A stretch of 64,000 nt of DNA from Pseudogemmobacter bohemicus (GTDB lineage: Bacteria > Pseudomonadota > Alphaproteobacteria > Rhodobacterales > Rhodobacteraceae). The position numbers were made by a program, and so were the translations under genes. Location of the stretch: the NCBI RefSeq assembly GCF_003290025.1, contig NZ_QNHG01000002.1:446941-510940 (forward strand), written 5' to 3'. The notes beneath the pieces are model-generated. The model did not search any database, had not been told where the DNA came from, and saw nothing but the letters and a program-made list of their open reading frames with translations. Shown piece after piece: positions 8,691-18,089 of the stretch; position 1 is the stretch's first letter, and every line of letters begins with the position of its first letter.

Positions 8691-8941
8691 GCCCGGAGTT
8701 CAGGCATTTCCTCGGCAGGCAATTCAGAAATCCATGATGTCATCCAGACCATAGTAAGCCTGTGACCCGGAGAGCGAACAAAACCGCAAATGTAATGATC
8801 GGCAATAAATTCTATGCTATGCGATTGAGAGGCTTGTATCCCCCTCGGTTTTGCCGTCAGCTTTTCAGCCGTGAGGCCAGCCCTTGGAATCCTCCCTGGG
8901 AGGCGCTGCCGGGCCAAAACCCGCATAACAGAGTGAGTGCC

Positions 8942-9322
8942 ATGACGGATCTGTCGAAATACCATCAAACCACTCTGGGTCTTTTGCGCATTGCAATCGG
9001 CCTTGTCTTTCTGAATTTTGGCCTTGCCAAAATTTTTCATTTTGCGGCCGGGGATTACACGCCGCCGATTGGCTCGCTTTCCTGGATTGCAGGCTTGATT
9101 GAGCTTGTTGGCGGCGCGCTCCTTCTTGTCGGATTCAAAACCCGGATCGTGGCCTTCGTGCTCTCGGGTCTGATGGCCTGCGCCTATTTCATCGCACACT
9201 TCCCTGTGAGCATTTTCCCAACCATCAATGGTGGAGCTGCTGCTGCGGTTTTCGCGTTTGTTTGCCTGAATTTCGTGACGGCGGGCGCGGGGCGTTTCAG
9301 CGTGGATGGCATGCGCAACTGA
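8942..9322 (+). CDS. DoxX-family small membrane protein
   Basis: A 126-residue integral membrane protein with four hydrophobic helices. Family features are GLLRIAIGLVFLNFGLAKI near the N-terminus and GLIELVGGALLLVGFKTRIVA in the second helix. DoxX/YkgB-like proteins are associated with quinone handling and redox stress, but most have no defined reaction. The start at 8942 (MTDLSKYHQ) was chosen because homologues begin there; the upstream open frame to 8762 has no ribosome site. It stands alone between IS relics. This is a different DoxX from the one in the 21-kb operon. Confidence 0.8.
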   Translation: MTDLSKYHQTTLGLLRIAIGLVFLNFGLAKIFHFAAGDYTPPIGSLSWIAGLIELVGGALLLVGFKTRIVAFVLSGLMACAYFIAHFPVSIFPTINGGAAAAVFAFVCLNFVTAGAGRFSVDGMRN

Positions 9323-9659
9323 CCGCTTTTTCAGACCCGTTCTCGTCTGGACAGGGAGTGCTGCAAAAGCCTCACGCCGCAGGATTTCCCTGTCCCACTG
9401 CGGACCTGCCCTGCGAGGAATGACGAGACCGGTGAAGCTGTTCTGAGCCGCGATACGAGGCAAGACGCCGTGACCTGGCAGTTAAGGTCACGGGCCATGA
9501 GCATGTGGCGCCTTCCCGGCAATTTCGCGCTATGCGTCGTGGTTCCGCTGCGTTTCAGAGGTGGAACCCCCTGCATCCTCGGCAGAGTACACGACCAGAG
9601 TTTTTTACAACCACAGGGGGATGTATCGAACAAACTCACGCTGAGCGAGATCGGCAGAC
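9323..9659. other. Stretch without a recognisable gene
   Basis: About 340 bases between the DoxX gene and the IS5 relic. Open frames here are short, lack ribosome sites and resemble no family known to me. It may be decayed mobile-element sequence. Confidence 0.4.
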
Positions 9660-10252
9660 CGAAAACCACCACTTGCCAGAGGACGCACTGGCCAGCCTAC
9701 AACCAGGCGCGCAAGCGCCGTGGTTCGCTGACAATCTGGCGCGCTCTGGCAGACGACCGGGTTCATCGGGTGGTAGGTCAACCTCGGACTTGACGAGCGA
9801 ACGCCGGAGGTCCGGGTCATTGGGATCACCGCAGGCACTATCGGCGAGGCGGCAGTCTTGCCCGATCTGATCGCCGGGATCCCTCCGGACGAGAAGACTG
9901 GCTGCGTCACAGCTGATGGTGTCTGTGATACCCGAAAGTGCCATGATCCCATCGCAGAGTGCGGCACATATGCTGTCATCCCACCGCGCCGGAACGCAAA
10001 ACCATGAAAGGCTGTCACCGCTGGCGCCATTGCCCGCAACGATGCCCTGCGGGCATCCAAATACCTCGGCCGCGCCTTGTAGCGATGATGGAGCGGCTAT
10101 CATCGCCGGAACCGCGCCGAAGCGAACATGCATTGCCTGAAACTCCTGGGCCAACTCTTCCTGGGCCGGGGCCTCGATCGCCAGGTCGGTGAACTACAGG
10201 TCGATATCGCTGTCCTGAACGACTACACCGCCCTCGGCATAGCGGCCAAATA
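9660..10252 (+). pseudogene. Degenerate IS5-family transposase (third, oldest copy)
   Basis: Reading across several frames on the plus strand gives AYNQARKRRGSLTIW at the N-terminus, then GCVTADGVCDTRKCHDPIA, AVIPPRRNAKP, GAIARNDALRASK and CLKLLGQL...DRQVGELQV. These correspond one by one to segments of the two better-preserved IS5 copies at 17029-18089 and 49797-50839. The middle (the LLIDSTGIKVEG part) is missing, in-frame stops and shifts are frequent, and no inverted repeat remains. It is therefore an old relic of the same element family and not mobile. Confidence 0.75.
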
Positions 10253-10286
10253 GGCCGTGCGATAAGTCCTTCCGTAAATTTGGAAA

Positions 10287-11213
10287 TTAAGCTGTCTGCT
10301 GATTTCTGCAACACATCCCCGCTGCCCGTTTCCGCTCGGCCTCAGCGAGCATGGCCACAAAGGCAGTAAGCTTTGCAGGCCGGAAACGCGCCATCGGGCT
10401 GACGCTGTAAATCCCCCCTGATGGCAGGGTCCAGTCCGGCAGAACATGGATCAGCCTGCCCTGGGCCAGCAATTCGGCGACAAAGAAATCGGGCAACACC
10501 GAAAGCCCGCCGCCTTCGCAAACGGCGCGCAGCACGGCGGGTGTCGCGTCAATCGAGAGCGAGGGTGTCATTCGCACCTGCTGCTGCGGCAGCCGGTCAT
10601 GGGAAAAAGCCCAGAGCAGCGGATCGCGCAGTGCGGTATTCGCAACAAAGGGCAGGCCGGCCAGATCCGCCGGTGCCCGACGGGGGGCAAGGCGCGCCTG
10701 CAGGGCAGGGTCAGCGACCAGCAGCTGGCGGAAAGCCCCGATCCTCCGCGCCTTAAGGCTGGAATCCGGCAGCCAGCCGATGCGGATCGCGAGGTCCGCT
10801 TCGCCGGCGGCAAGGTCAACCGGCCGATCCCCCAGCATGAGTTCAACCTGGCAGTCGGGGTAGCGGCTGGCGAAATCCGTCGCGACCGGCACCACAACCT
10901 GGCAGCCATAGTCATTCGTCGCGGCGATCCGCAAAACGCCGCGCGGCTCGGCGGCGGATTGTGCAAGCTCGCCCCAGGCATCCTCGGCCTCACGCAGGAT
11001 CAGGCTGCAGCGCTCGTAAAAGATCCGCCCGGCCTCGGTCGGTCGCACTTTGCGGGTCGAGCGGGTCAGCAGGGTCGCCCCGAGCTCGGTTTCGAGTTGC
11101 GCAACCTGCTGGCTGACCACCGCCTTGGTGATCCCCAGGCGCGTAGCGGCATGGGTGAAAGACCCCGCATCCACCACGGCCACGAAATAGGCGAGACGGT
11201 TGAGGTTTCTCAT
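10287..11213 (-). CDS. LysR-family transcriptional regulator
   Basis: A 308-residue LysR regulator. The N-terminal winged helix-turn-helix covers about residues 1-60 (LNRLAYFVAVVDAGSFTHAA, ITKAVVSQQVAQLE), and the two-lobed effector domain follows from about residue 90. I start at 11213 (MRNLNRL); the upstream ATG at 11246 adds an atypical MYAISKPKQPQ. It is divergent from the small monooxygenase-like gene and the pirin gene across 75 bases, a common arrangement in which LysR controls pirin expression. The inducer cannot be inferred. Confidence 0.88.
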   Translation of the reverse strand: MRNLNRLAYFVAVVDAGSFTHAATRLGITKAVVSQQVAQLETELGATLLTRSTRKVRPTEAGRIFYERCSLILREAEDAWGELAQSAAEPRGVLRIAATNDYGCQVVVPVATDFASRYPDCQVELMLGDRPVDLAAGEADLAIRIGWLPDSSLKARRIGAFRQLLVADPALQARLAPRRAPADLAGLPFVANTALRDPLLWAFSHDRLPQQQVRMTPSLSIDATPAVLRAVCEGGGLSVLPDFFVAELLAQGRLIHVLPDWTLPSGGIYSVSPMARFRPAKLTAFVAMLAEAERKRAAGMCCRNQQTA

Positions 11214-11288
11214 CTGAGGCTGCTTTGGTTTGCTGATGGCATACAATCAGTATGGATCGTTTGCCTTATCACCTGCGATCAGCGCGCC

Positions 11289-11585
11289 ATGATCAGCGTC
11301 ACCTACCGGATCGATGAGGCGGATCGGGAAGAGTTTATCCGGCGGCTGCTCCTTGCCTCGAAAGAGCGGATGCGCAACGGCGCGACCCAGTGGTTCTTCC
11401 ATCAAAGCGTCGAAGAGCCCGGGCTGTGGGTCGAGATTTTTCTGCTGCCAAGCTGGGCGGAACACATGGAACAACATGAGCGTGTCAGCCATACCGATGC
11501 AGATCTGCACAGTGATCTGCGGGCGCTGGATCGGCATGAGACAGGCCCGGTGGTGCGCCACTATATCGGCCCCCACCACGCCTGA
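11289..11585 (+). CDS. Small ferredoxin-like (ABM-type) protein related to the C-terminal domain of MFS_3 transporters
   Basis: A 98-residue protein, MISVTYRID at the N-terminus, with DREEFIRRL, a WFFHQSVEEPGLWVEIF strand pair, SWAEHMEQHERV and a C-terminal GPVVRHYIG. This pattern matches the antibiotic-biosynthesis-monooxygenase-like domain found at the C-terminus of some MFS transporters and as stand-alone proteins. No transporter portion is present, so it is either a true stand-alone dimeric-barrel protein or a surviving fragment. It is followed after 23 bases by pirin and probably shares its promoter. The upstream frame is open far into the LysR gene but is its antisense shadow, so ATG 11289 is preferred. 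Confidence 0.65.
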   Translation: MISVTYRIDEADREEFIRRLLLASKERMRNGATQWFFHQSVEEPGLWVEIFLLPSWAEHMEQHERVSHTDADLHSDLRALDRHETGPVVRHYIGPHHA

Positions 11586-11608
11586 ACCCTATTCAAGAGG
11601 AGAGATCC

Positions 11609-12565
11609 GTGAGCTGGAACCCGGCCCATAATCCCGATTGCCCGCTGGGCGGCGAAGGCGCGATTGAAACGCTGATCATTCCGCGCGCCCGCGATCTTGG
11701 CGGTTTCGAGGTGCGCCGCGCGCTGCCCTCGCCAGAGCGGCAGATGGTCGGGCCGTTCATCTTCTTCGATCAGATGGGGCCGGCCGAATTCATCACCGAT
11801 GGCGGCATCGACGTGCGGCCGCATCCGCATATCGGGCTTGGCACCGTCACCTATCTCTATCAGGGCGAGTTCGAGCATCGCGACAGCCTTGGCACCCATC
11901 AGATGATCTATCCGGGCGAGGTGAACTGGATGGTTGCCGGGCGCGGCGTCACCCATTCCGAACGCACCAGCGCCGAGACCCGCGCCACCCGGCACAAGCT
12001 GTTCGGCATCCAGACCTGGATCGCGCTGCCCGCCGACCGCGAGGATATGGCGCCCGATTTCGAACATCACAAAGAAGCCGTGCTGCCTTTCATTGAAGAT
12101 GGCGGCGCCAGTGCCCGGCTCATTCTTGGCTCCGCCTATGGCGAGACCAGCCCGGTGACGATGCAGTCGGAAACCTTCTATCTGGATGTGGTTTTGCAGC
12201 CGGGCGCGATTTTCCCGATGCCTGACAACCATGAGGACCGGGGCATCTACGTCACCGCCGGCTCCATCGAGGTTGCAGGCGATCTGTTTGAGGAGGGTCG
12301 GATGATGGTCTTCCGCCCCGGTGACCGCATCAGCGTGAAAGCGGGGCCGCAAGGCGCACGACTTATGGCTCTGGGTGGGGCCACACTGAATGAGAAACGC
12401 TATATCTGGTGGAACTTCGTCTCGTCATCGAAAGAGCGGATCGCACAGGCGATGGAGGACTGGAAGGCTGCCGACTGGCAGAACGGACCATTCCGCCTGC
12501 CGCCCGGGGATGATCACGAATTCATCCCGATCTCGCCGGAAGTGGAACGCAGCCGGCCCGCCTGA
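11609..12565 (+). CDS. Pirin-family bicupin
   Basis: A 318-residue bicupin. The four metal ligands of the N-terminal cupin are present: H72 and H74 in RPHPHIGLGT, H116 and E118 in GRGVTHSER. Bacterial pirins of this type bind iron; some oxidise quercetin and others act in redox regulation. The start is GTG at 11609, six bases after AAGAGGAG; no in-frame ATG fits the conserved N-terminus. The C-terminal WWNFVSSSKERI and the FRLPPGDDHEFIPIP-like end are family-typical. Induction by the divergent LysR is likely from the gene order. Confidence 0.9.
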   Translation: MSWNPAHNPDCPLGGEGAIETLIIPRARDLGGFEVRRALPSPERQMVGPFIFFDQMGPAEFITDGGIDVRPHPHIGLGTVTYLYQGEFEHRDSLGTHQMIYPGEVNWMVAGRGVTHSERTSAETRATRHKLFGIQTWIALPADREDMAPDFEHHKEAVLPFIEDGGASARLILGSAYGETSPVTMQSETFYLDVVLQPGAIFPMPDNHEDRGIYVTAGSIEVAGDLFEEGRMMVFRPGDRISVKAGPQGARLMALGGATLNEKRYIWWNFVSSSKERIAQAMEDWKAADWQNGPFRLPPGDDHEFIPISPEVERSRPA

Positions 12566-12590
12566 GCGCTGGCACAGCCGCCCCGTAAGC

Positions 12591-12621
12591 AGGCGCCACC
12601 TTGAAACAGGGGGCGCCTTTT
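12591..12621 (+). terminator. Rho-independent terminator after the pirin gene
   Basis: AGGCGCCACC and GGGGGCGCCT form a 10-bp stem with one mismatch around the loop TTGAAACA, followed directly by TTTT. It lies 25 bases after the pirin stop and may also serve the convergent PEBP gene. Confidence 0.75.
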
Positions 12622-12647
12622 CTGTTCAGTTCACAAGGCTTGCGGCC

Positions 12648-13196
12648 TTACTGACCATACAGCCCGACAACGGATTGCCCCGCCAGCGCATGGCCCTGCA
12701 GCGCCTCCATCAGGGCGGCGCGGTCAAGCCCTTCCGGCAATGCGCCCGGCTCCAGATCTGTGGCGATGACGGTCATCGTGTAATGGTGCGGATTGTCGGT
12801 GGGTTGCGCACACATGCCGCGATAAACCGGCTCGCCTGTCAGGTTGGGGCCAACCGAGATCCCCTCTCCGCTTTGGGTGGCAGCCCCCTCAGCCAGCGCT
12901 CCGATTTCAGCGGGGATGTTATAGGCAACCAGATGCGAGGTCCCGAGACCCTTCTGCCCATCCGGGTCCAGGATCAGGATGGCAACGGATTTTGCACCCT
13001 CGGGCAGGTTGGACCAAGTGACCTGTGGCGAAAGTCCTCCCCCGCTGCCGCAATTCTCCGCTGCGCCGGCATTCTTCTTCGGGATCACACCCCCGTCGGC
13101 ATATGAAGAGGACGTAACCGTGAATTTTGCATCCTGCGCGGCGGCAATGCCGCTACCGGCCATGATCAGGGCAACCGAGGCAATCATATATTTCAT
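12648..13196 (-). CDS. Secreted PEBP (YbhB/YbcL, Raf kinase inhibitor-like) protein
   Basis: A 182-residue protein with a Sec signal peptide (MKYMIASVALIMAGSGIAAAQ, cleavage near residue 20), so it is periplasmic. The phosphatidylethanolamine-binding protein fold is indicated by SPQVTWSNLPEGAKSVAILILDPD (the DPD ligand-pocket motif), then SHLVAYNIPAE and the YRGMCAQP...HHYTMTVIATD part, whose His residues line the anion pocket. Bacterial members have no settled function. An AAAGGA site precedes ATG 13196. Two Cys residues, in NCGSG and RGMCAQ, could form a disulfide in the periplasm. Confidence 0.88.
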   Translation of the reverse strand: MKYMIASVALIMAGSGIAAAQDAKFTVTSSSYADGGVIPKKNAGAAENCGSGGGLSPQVTWSNLPEGAKSVAILILDPDGQKGLGTSHLVAYNIPAEIGALAEGAATQSGEGISVGPNLTGEPVYRGMCAQPTDNPHHYTMTVIATDLEPGALPEGLDRAALMEALQGHALAGQSVVGLYGQ

Positions 13197-13641
13197 GGGG
13201 GAATCCTTTACTGAGTGAGAAACCGGAGGTGCATGACGAAGGGGCTGGACCCTTTGGGCATCATTGTTTATCCAATATCCAATCTTGCCGCCTCAAAGTG
13301 AACTGACGATGTCGTGACCCGGCGGCAAGCTGCGACACCGCCAGGGCGGCAGCAGGAAGACGGGGCACATAATCGCAACTGAAGACCGCCAGCCGGAGGC
13401 GGTCACGCCGAATTTACGGGCAACAGGCGAGGCCAGAGCAGGTATCAAAACCGCGAGGCTCAGGGCTTCTGCATGATATAAAAGGCAAAATATCCCTGCT
13501 GCGCCGATGTTCTGTTTTGGCAAACAATGCGTCAGGCGAGCCGGGCTTGATCTGACGGCAGGCCAGGCCCGACTTCTGTTCTCATGGGGTGGCCCTCGTC
13601 ACTCCGAAACCGCACCGCGATGATGAAAGTATGAAAATTCC
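13197..13641. other. Intergenic region without a recognisable gene
   Basis: About 445 bases. It contains tandem TATCCAAT half-sites near 13268-13285, upstream of the PEBP gene, which may belong to its promoter. A 76-codon minus frame (13293-13523) starts at TTG, has no ribosome site and matches no family I recognise, so it is not called. Confidence 0.4.
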
Positions 13642-13929
13642 ATGCTGCTTGACCAGTTCATGCCGCGCTGGATCAGCTACACGCTTTATGTCTTTCTGAT
13701 CATCGCGCCACCTGCCCTGTCGCGCTACCGGCACATGCGGCACTTCGCATTGACCGTCGTGGCCGTCGTGGTGTTGGACGTGACCCTGCTGCGCTACGCC
13801 TACATCTCGTTCTTCTGCCTGCTGGCGGGGCTGGCGACGGTGCATCTGGCCTGGATCATTCTGACCAACAAATGCGCCGAAGAATGTCCGGAGTTGTTCG
13901 GGCACGACCGGGCAGGAAGGCCGGCCTGA
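13642..13929 (+). CDS. Small membrane protein, possibly a truncated DUF6629-like protein
   Basis: A 95-residue protein with about three hydrophobic helices: TLYVFLIIAPPALSRY, HFALTVVAVVVLDVTLLRYAY and ISFFCLLAGLATVHLAWIIL. The polar tail is NKCAEECPELFGHD. The helix order and the NxCxEECPE tail recall the C-terminal half of roughly 200-residue DUF6629-type membrane proteins, so this could be the remaining end of a longer gene whose front was lost. No good ribosome site precedes ATG 13642. Family assignment is from memory and weak; that it encodes a membrane protein is clear. Confidence 0.5.
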   Translation: MLLDQFMPRWISYTLYVFLIIAPPALSRYRHMRHFALTVVAVVVLDVTLLRYAYISFFCLLAGLATVHLAWIILTNKCAEECPELFGHDRAGRPA

Positions 13930-14094
13930 AACGGCAGGAAAAGCCACTTCGCGCGGATTTCCTCGGCAAGCTGACTTCGAAGATATGTGGGACAGGCGCG
14001 CCAATTTGACGATTTTGCACAGATGTAATGTCCGGCTCGCAGGAGCGTCTTTCTCCATATCGGCAACTAGTGCCGGATCGTTGGAGAAATCGTC

Positions 14095-14367
14095 ATGGAT
14101 CAGCGCGAATTTCGTCGCCTTTCTATCGTGCCGCTTGGCTGCACGCTGTCGGTGTTCCTAGCAGTCAGTTTCATCCTTTGCCTGCTGGCGGCACTAGTCC
14201 TGCCTGCGCAAGGAATGCAAATGGCATTCGAAGAAGTCTTTCCGGGCTTCGTCTGGCTCGATTCAGCCAGTGTCTTTCTGGGACTATTCTGGACGGTCTT
14301 CTACGAGTGGTACATTGCCGTTCTGTTTGTCCCGATCCGAAACTATTTCTTTCGTCAATTTGCGTGA
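14095..14367 (+). CDS. DUF5676-like small membrane protein
   Basis: A 90-residue protein with two hydrophobic helices, VPLGCTLSVFLAVSFILCLLA and SASVFLGLFWTVFYEWYIAVLF, separated by a loop with FPGFVWL. The PG-W spacing and the C-terminal helix followed by PIRNYFF match DUF5676 family proteins of unknown function, which often occur near metal-resistance or mobile genes. GGAGAAATCGTC precedes the ATG. It appears monocistronic. Confidence 0.6.
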   Translation: MDQREFRRLSIVPLGCTLSVFLAVSFILCLLAALVLPAQGMQMAFEEVFPGFVWLDSASVFLGLFWTVFYEWYIAVLFVPIRNYFFRQFA

Positions 14368-14728
14368 TGGCCGAGCGTGAATTGAGCCAAGTTGCCATCG
14401 TGAAGGTAGGGACAATGGATAAGCCTATTATCTTGCCAATGCCTGGCAATGAAAACTTCGCCCGCGAGCTTGCTTTTGCCGGGGGCGGGGAGGTAAGCGC
14501 TATTGAACCTGCATTCCCCAAGTGGCGTGTCGTTTGAGGTGAAGATCGCCTGTATCCGAGCGCTAGACAAGGATTTTCTGCCGCAAGCGGCACCTGCGGT
14601 CGCGCAGACTGCTGGATCTGGACGGATCAGACCGCGAAGCCGCTGTTTCCTTGCCCAGGGGCGGCGTTTTTCAGCGCAGCGGACAGATCTGTCCAGCCGC
14701 TTTCGTTCAGTTTGAGCGTGGATCGCGA
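14368..14728. other. Intergenic region without a recognisable gene
   Basis: About 360 bases between the DUF5676-like gene and the IS1380 transposase stop. It should contain one end of the IS1380 element, but I could not identify the terminal repeat by eye. No coding frame here looks real. Confidence 0.4.
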
Positions 14729-16084
14729 TCATGCGCATAGCGGTGGCGCTCGCAATCGGCGGATAGCGGCGAGGATGGCGCGTACCATCGTGCCGGTGAC
14801 AGCGACCTCGGCCAGCTGGAAGGTGATGGTGCGGGCGTGACGGACCACACGTGCCCCGATCTTGATCAGCTTCAGTTGCAGGCTGGTCAACGACCAGTCG
14901 GCCATGGCCTCGGGCAGCTCGATGCAGCGCAAGAAGGTGGCCAGGTTGTACGCCAGGGCGTGCAGTTGCAGCCGCACCTCATTGTCGCGGAACTTCCGGC
15001 ACGACAGCCGCGTCCAGCGAAAGGCGTATTTGCCCTCTTTGATGTGCTGCTCGGCGGTGCCGCGCTGGTTGTAGAACCGCACCACCCAGTCCGGCTCCAT
15101 CGGCAGGTTGGTGACGATGAAGCCGACACGCGGGAACAGTTCGCCCGGATGCCATTCGATCTTGGCGATCACCCGGCGTTCCTTGTCCCAGGACGCCGCC
15201 TGATACTCGAATTCCTCGAAGAACCGCTTGACCTTGGTCAGTGACGGCCGCCCGACAGGGCGCGTTAGCCGATGCGCGATCTTGTCCTTGAGGACCGCGT
15301 TTGCGGGCAGCCGGATGGCGTAGAAGAACCGCGCTTCTTCCAATCGCTCATAGATCGCCGGGATCGCGTAGGCAGCATCGGCCCGGAAGAACCTGCCACC
15401 AAGGTCGCGCTCCGCGTAGCGCGCAATGACGGGGTCGAGAACATCACGCCAGCCATCGGCGCTGTGGACGTTGCCATGGCGCAGGGCGCAGCGTTCCAGC
15501 ATCCCGAACTGGTTGAACAGAAAGTTGGGGTGATAGCAGCTACAGTCGAAATGGCCATTCCAGGCAGACCCTTCCTGGTCGCCATGGGTCGGGCTGACCG
15601 AGCTGTCCATGTCCAGAACGATGTACTTCAGCCCGTTACGGTCATGGAACCGGTCGATCCATTGCCCGTTCAGGTCGGCCAGCGCGGCACGGTTCCCGGC
15701 CAGAGCCAGCGTCTCGGTCTCGAACCGTCCCATCTGCGATGCCGAGGCCGCTTGTGCATCGACCGCTCTGCCGCCGACAACTTGGCGCATGACCGGATCG
15801 CAGGCGAGACGGTTGGCGTCGTTGACATCCTCGTATCCGGCCAGCCGCCCAAAGACTGATTGCCGGAACAGGCCGTCGAGCCGATGGACCGTGTTCTTGC
15901 CAGAGCGAGTATCGCGCAGCGCCGCTGACGCCAAATCGGACAACCCGAGCGCGTCATCAAGCTCGCGCATCACCAGAAGGCCGCCGTCGGAACTGAGCTG
16001 CGTGCCGCGAAATTCCAGCCGCACGCGAGGGTCGAAATCCACCCGATCTGCCCGTTGCAAGCCCGCACCCTCTGGGTGATCCAT
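14729..16084 (-). mobile_element. IS1380-family transposase
   Basis: An intact 451-codon transposase. Recognisable features are FRGTQLSSDGGLLVMRELDDALGL at the N-terminus, the first catalytic Asp region in LKYIVLDMDSSVSPTHGDQEGS, the NGHFDCSCYHPNFLFNQFG block, FRADAAYAIPAIYERLE with the second Asp, and the Glu-containing YNQRGTAEQHIKEGKYAF block near the C-terminus. These are hallmarks of IS1380 DDE transposases. The frame is uninterrupted, so it may be active. Terminal inverted repeats and the usual 4-bp duplication were not found by eye, so the element ends are undefined; coordinates are for the gene only. Confidence 0.92.
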
Positions 16085-16191
16085 GAAACGCGCCCCTCGC
16101 AGCCTTCAACACCATGTTTTATATAGGAAATATAATGGTCAGGACAGCGAAATCAGCGCCTTACTTGGGAAATGTGGGGAAAGGACAGAGA

Positions 16192-16826
16192 ATGAGCGAA
16201 GATCACACCTCGCCTTATCGGCGCCGGGTCCTGGCGCTGTTTGGCGGTTGTATCGCCTGGATACGAGCCCCTGGCACCGGTTTTGCTCAGCAGGTGCAGA
16301 AGACACCAGCCCAGACAGAGGGTCCCTATTATCCGACCCCCTCAATGCGCTTTGCCGATCAGGACAATGATCTGGTCCGGATCGCCTCTGCGGTTCGCGA
16401 GGCGGGCGGCGAGATTATTCACCTGACCGGGCGGGTTTTCACGACCAACGGCGAGGCAGCGGTCGGCGCGCGTGTCGAAATCTGGCAGGTAGACAATAAT
16501 GGACGCTATCTTCACAGCCGGGAACGTGGCCCGCCCCGAGAGATTCGAATTTTCAGGGCTTTGGATTTGCGATTACAGATGAAACCGGATTTTATTCATT
16601 TCGTACGATCAAGCCGGTGGCCTATCCAGGGCGCACCCCGCATATCCATGCCAGGATCCTTCATGCAGAACAGGAGCTGACCACGCAATTCTATCTTCAT
16701 GGTCATAATCTGAATGACCGGGATTCGATCTGGCGACGGCTCAGCCCGGCCGAACGCAATGCCGTCGAAATGCGATTCATCTCCGGACCCGAGGGTGAGA
16801 TGACAAATATCGACATTCAGCTATAA
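16192..16826 (+). pseudogene. Intradiol ring-cleavage dioxygenase, frameshifted
   Basis: The frame from ATG 16192 (MSEDHTSPYRRRVLALF) encodes a twin-arginine-like leader, then QTEGPYYPTP, the family entry motif with a Tyr ligand, and RVEIWQVDNNGRYLHS, with a second Tyr ligand. A one-base shift near 16520-16545 moves the rest into another frame, which continues NFQGFGFAITDETGFYSF and PGRTPHIHARILH, carrying the two His ligands, to a stop at 16826. All four Fe(III) ligands are thus encoded but not in one frame. Intact homologues are exported dioxygenases acting on catechol-like rings. It is either a recent pseudogene or a sequencing error. The GAAAGGACAGAGA ribosome site is intact. Confidence 0.8.
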
Positions 16827-17028
16827 CGTGTGCCATTCTCATTTGGGAATATGTCAATCATAAATTCCGGAGAAAGATGGAACCCGCTTTCGCGCATACT
16901 GGATTTTTGCCATATTGCCAGGATACCCAAATGCGCATGATCCGACTGAGTAAGCTGTTAGGCCGTTCTGTGAGGGTATAATGGCTGTCCAATCGCCGAC
17001 CTGCATACATCTGGAAATAATCCGACAC

Positions 17029-18089
17029 GGCTCTGTTGCACAAATCACCTGCTGACCGGACTTTCTCTTTCCCGGGACAGACTTAGCCCACGACTTCAGT
17101 GAGAGATATGCCGGGCGCCGTGAAGCCGTTCCGGACGGCGACACGGACCTGGAACTCGGCCACCTGACGGTCGAAATCCCGCGCCATGAGGCGCTGACCC
17201 AGCAGTTTCACACAGTTCACTTCGTTTCTGCGCGGCTCCGGCGGTGATAGCCGCCCCATCGTCGCCAGATGGTCCTGCCGAAGCACCGTGATGCGCGCAG
17301 GGCCTCGTTGCGGGCGATCGGGCCGGGTGTGTCGGGCTTCCGGGGCCTGGCGTTCTTTCGGGGAGGGATGATCGCGGTGGCACCTCGGGCGGCGATGGCA
17401 CCATGGCATTTTCGGGTGTCGAAGGCACCGTCGGCGGTGACGCTGCCGATCTCCTGATCGGGCGGGATCTGGTCGGGCAGTTCGGGCAGCATGGGTGCGT
17501 CACCGACGTCGCCTGTGGTGAACCCGGCCGCCCGGATCTCCACTGTTTTCTCGTCAATTCCGATGTGGATCTTACGCCAGACGCGCCGTTTCGGGCCGCC
17601 GTGCTTGTGGGCGTTCCATTCGCCTTCGCCTTCGACCTTGATTCCGGTGCTGTCGATCAGCAGGTGCAGCGGCCCTTGCGATCCGCGATACGGGATGTTG
17701 ACCTTCAGGGTCTTCTGGCGCCGCGACAGCGTGCTGAAGTTCGGCACCGCCCAGTCAAGGCCGATCAGACGCAAAAGGCTCTCGACGAACCCTGTCGTTT
17801 GCCGCAGCGCCATGCCGGACAGCACCTTCATCGTCAGGCAGGTCTGGGATGGCGGTATCGCTGTAGTCCGCCTGCCGTCCACGCTTCCCCATCGGCGCTT
17901 CCCCGTCGGTGCAGCCTCCCAGGTCATGGCGGGGGCGTACCAAATCGTCAGCGAGCCGCGACGCTTCAGCGCTGTGTTATATGCGGGCCGGTTCCTGGTC
18001 TTGTAGGCGGGTGTGGGTCGGCTCAGGCCGACCAGCTGTCACGCTGGATTCACAACATGAAACCCTCGTCAGATTTGTGCAACAGAGCC
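17029..18089 (-). mobile_element. IS5-family insertion sequence, copy 1
   Basis: A 1061-bp element with perfect 18-bp terminal inverted repeats: GGCTCTGTTGCACAAATC at 17029-17046 and its complement at 18072-18089. The transposase runs on the minus strand. It is colinear with copy 2 at 49797-50839; the 18-bp size difference is fully explained by a 14-bp duplication near 17880-17910 and an extra GGCGAA hexamer near 17630 here, minus two single bases present only in copy 2. No clear target duplication is visible (flanks CCGACAC and ATTTGAA). It sits just upstream of a decayed Hint-domain gene. Confidence 0.92.
17217..17927 (-). pseudogene. IS5 transposase of copy 1, C-terminally truncated by a frameshift
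   Basis: A 236-codon DDE transposase frame, continuous from its N-terminal region (the frame extends upstream of 17927 into AYNTALKRRGSLTIW without a clear start codon) to a premature stop after SRAETK. The final roughly 45 residues (NCVKLLGQRLMARDFDRQVAEF region) continue in another frame to 17083, owing to one missing base near 17219. Catalytic landmarks are LLIDSTGIKVEG with the first Asp, SVTADGAFDTRKCH with the second and IARNEALRAS with the Glu. A 14-base duplication plus one extra C cancel each other near the N-terminus, keeping the frame open. Probably inactive. Confidence 0.85.

Noticed and set aside
10446-11288. Very long plus-strand open frame upstream of the small ABM-like gene
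   Set aside because: It is the antisense of the well-supported LysR gene; GC-rich antisense frames stay open by chance.
13293-13523. 76-codon minus-strand frame with a hydrophobic middle
   Set aside because: It begins at TTG, has no ribosome site, and the sequence after the hydrophobic part is not protein-like; no family recognised.
14560-16140. Search for IS1380 terminal inverted repeats and a 4-bp target duplication
   Set aside because: A TATA tetramer occurs upstream (near 16124) but no matching copy or repeat could be found on the other side by eye, so boundaries were not called.
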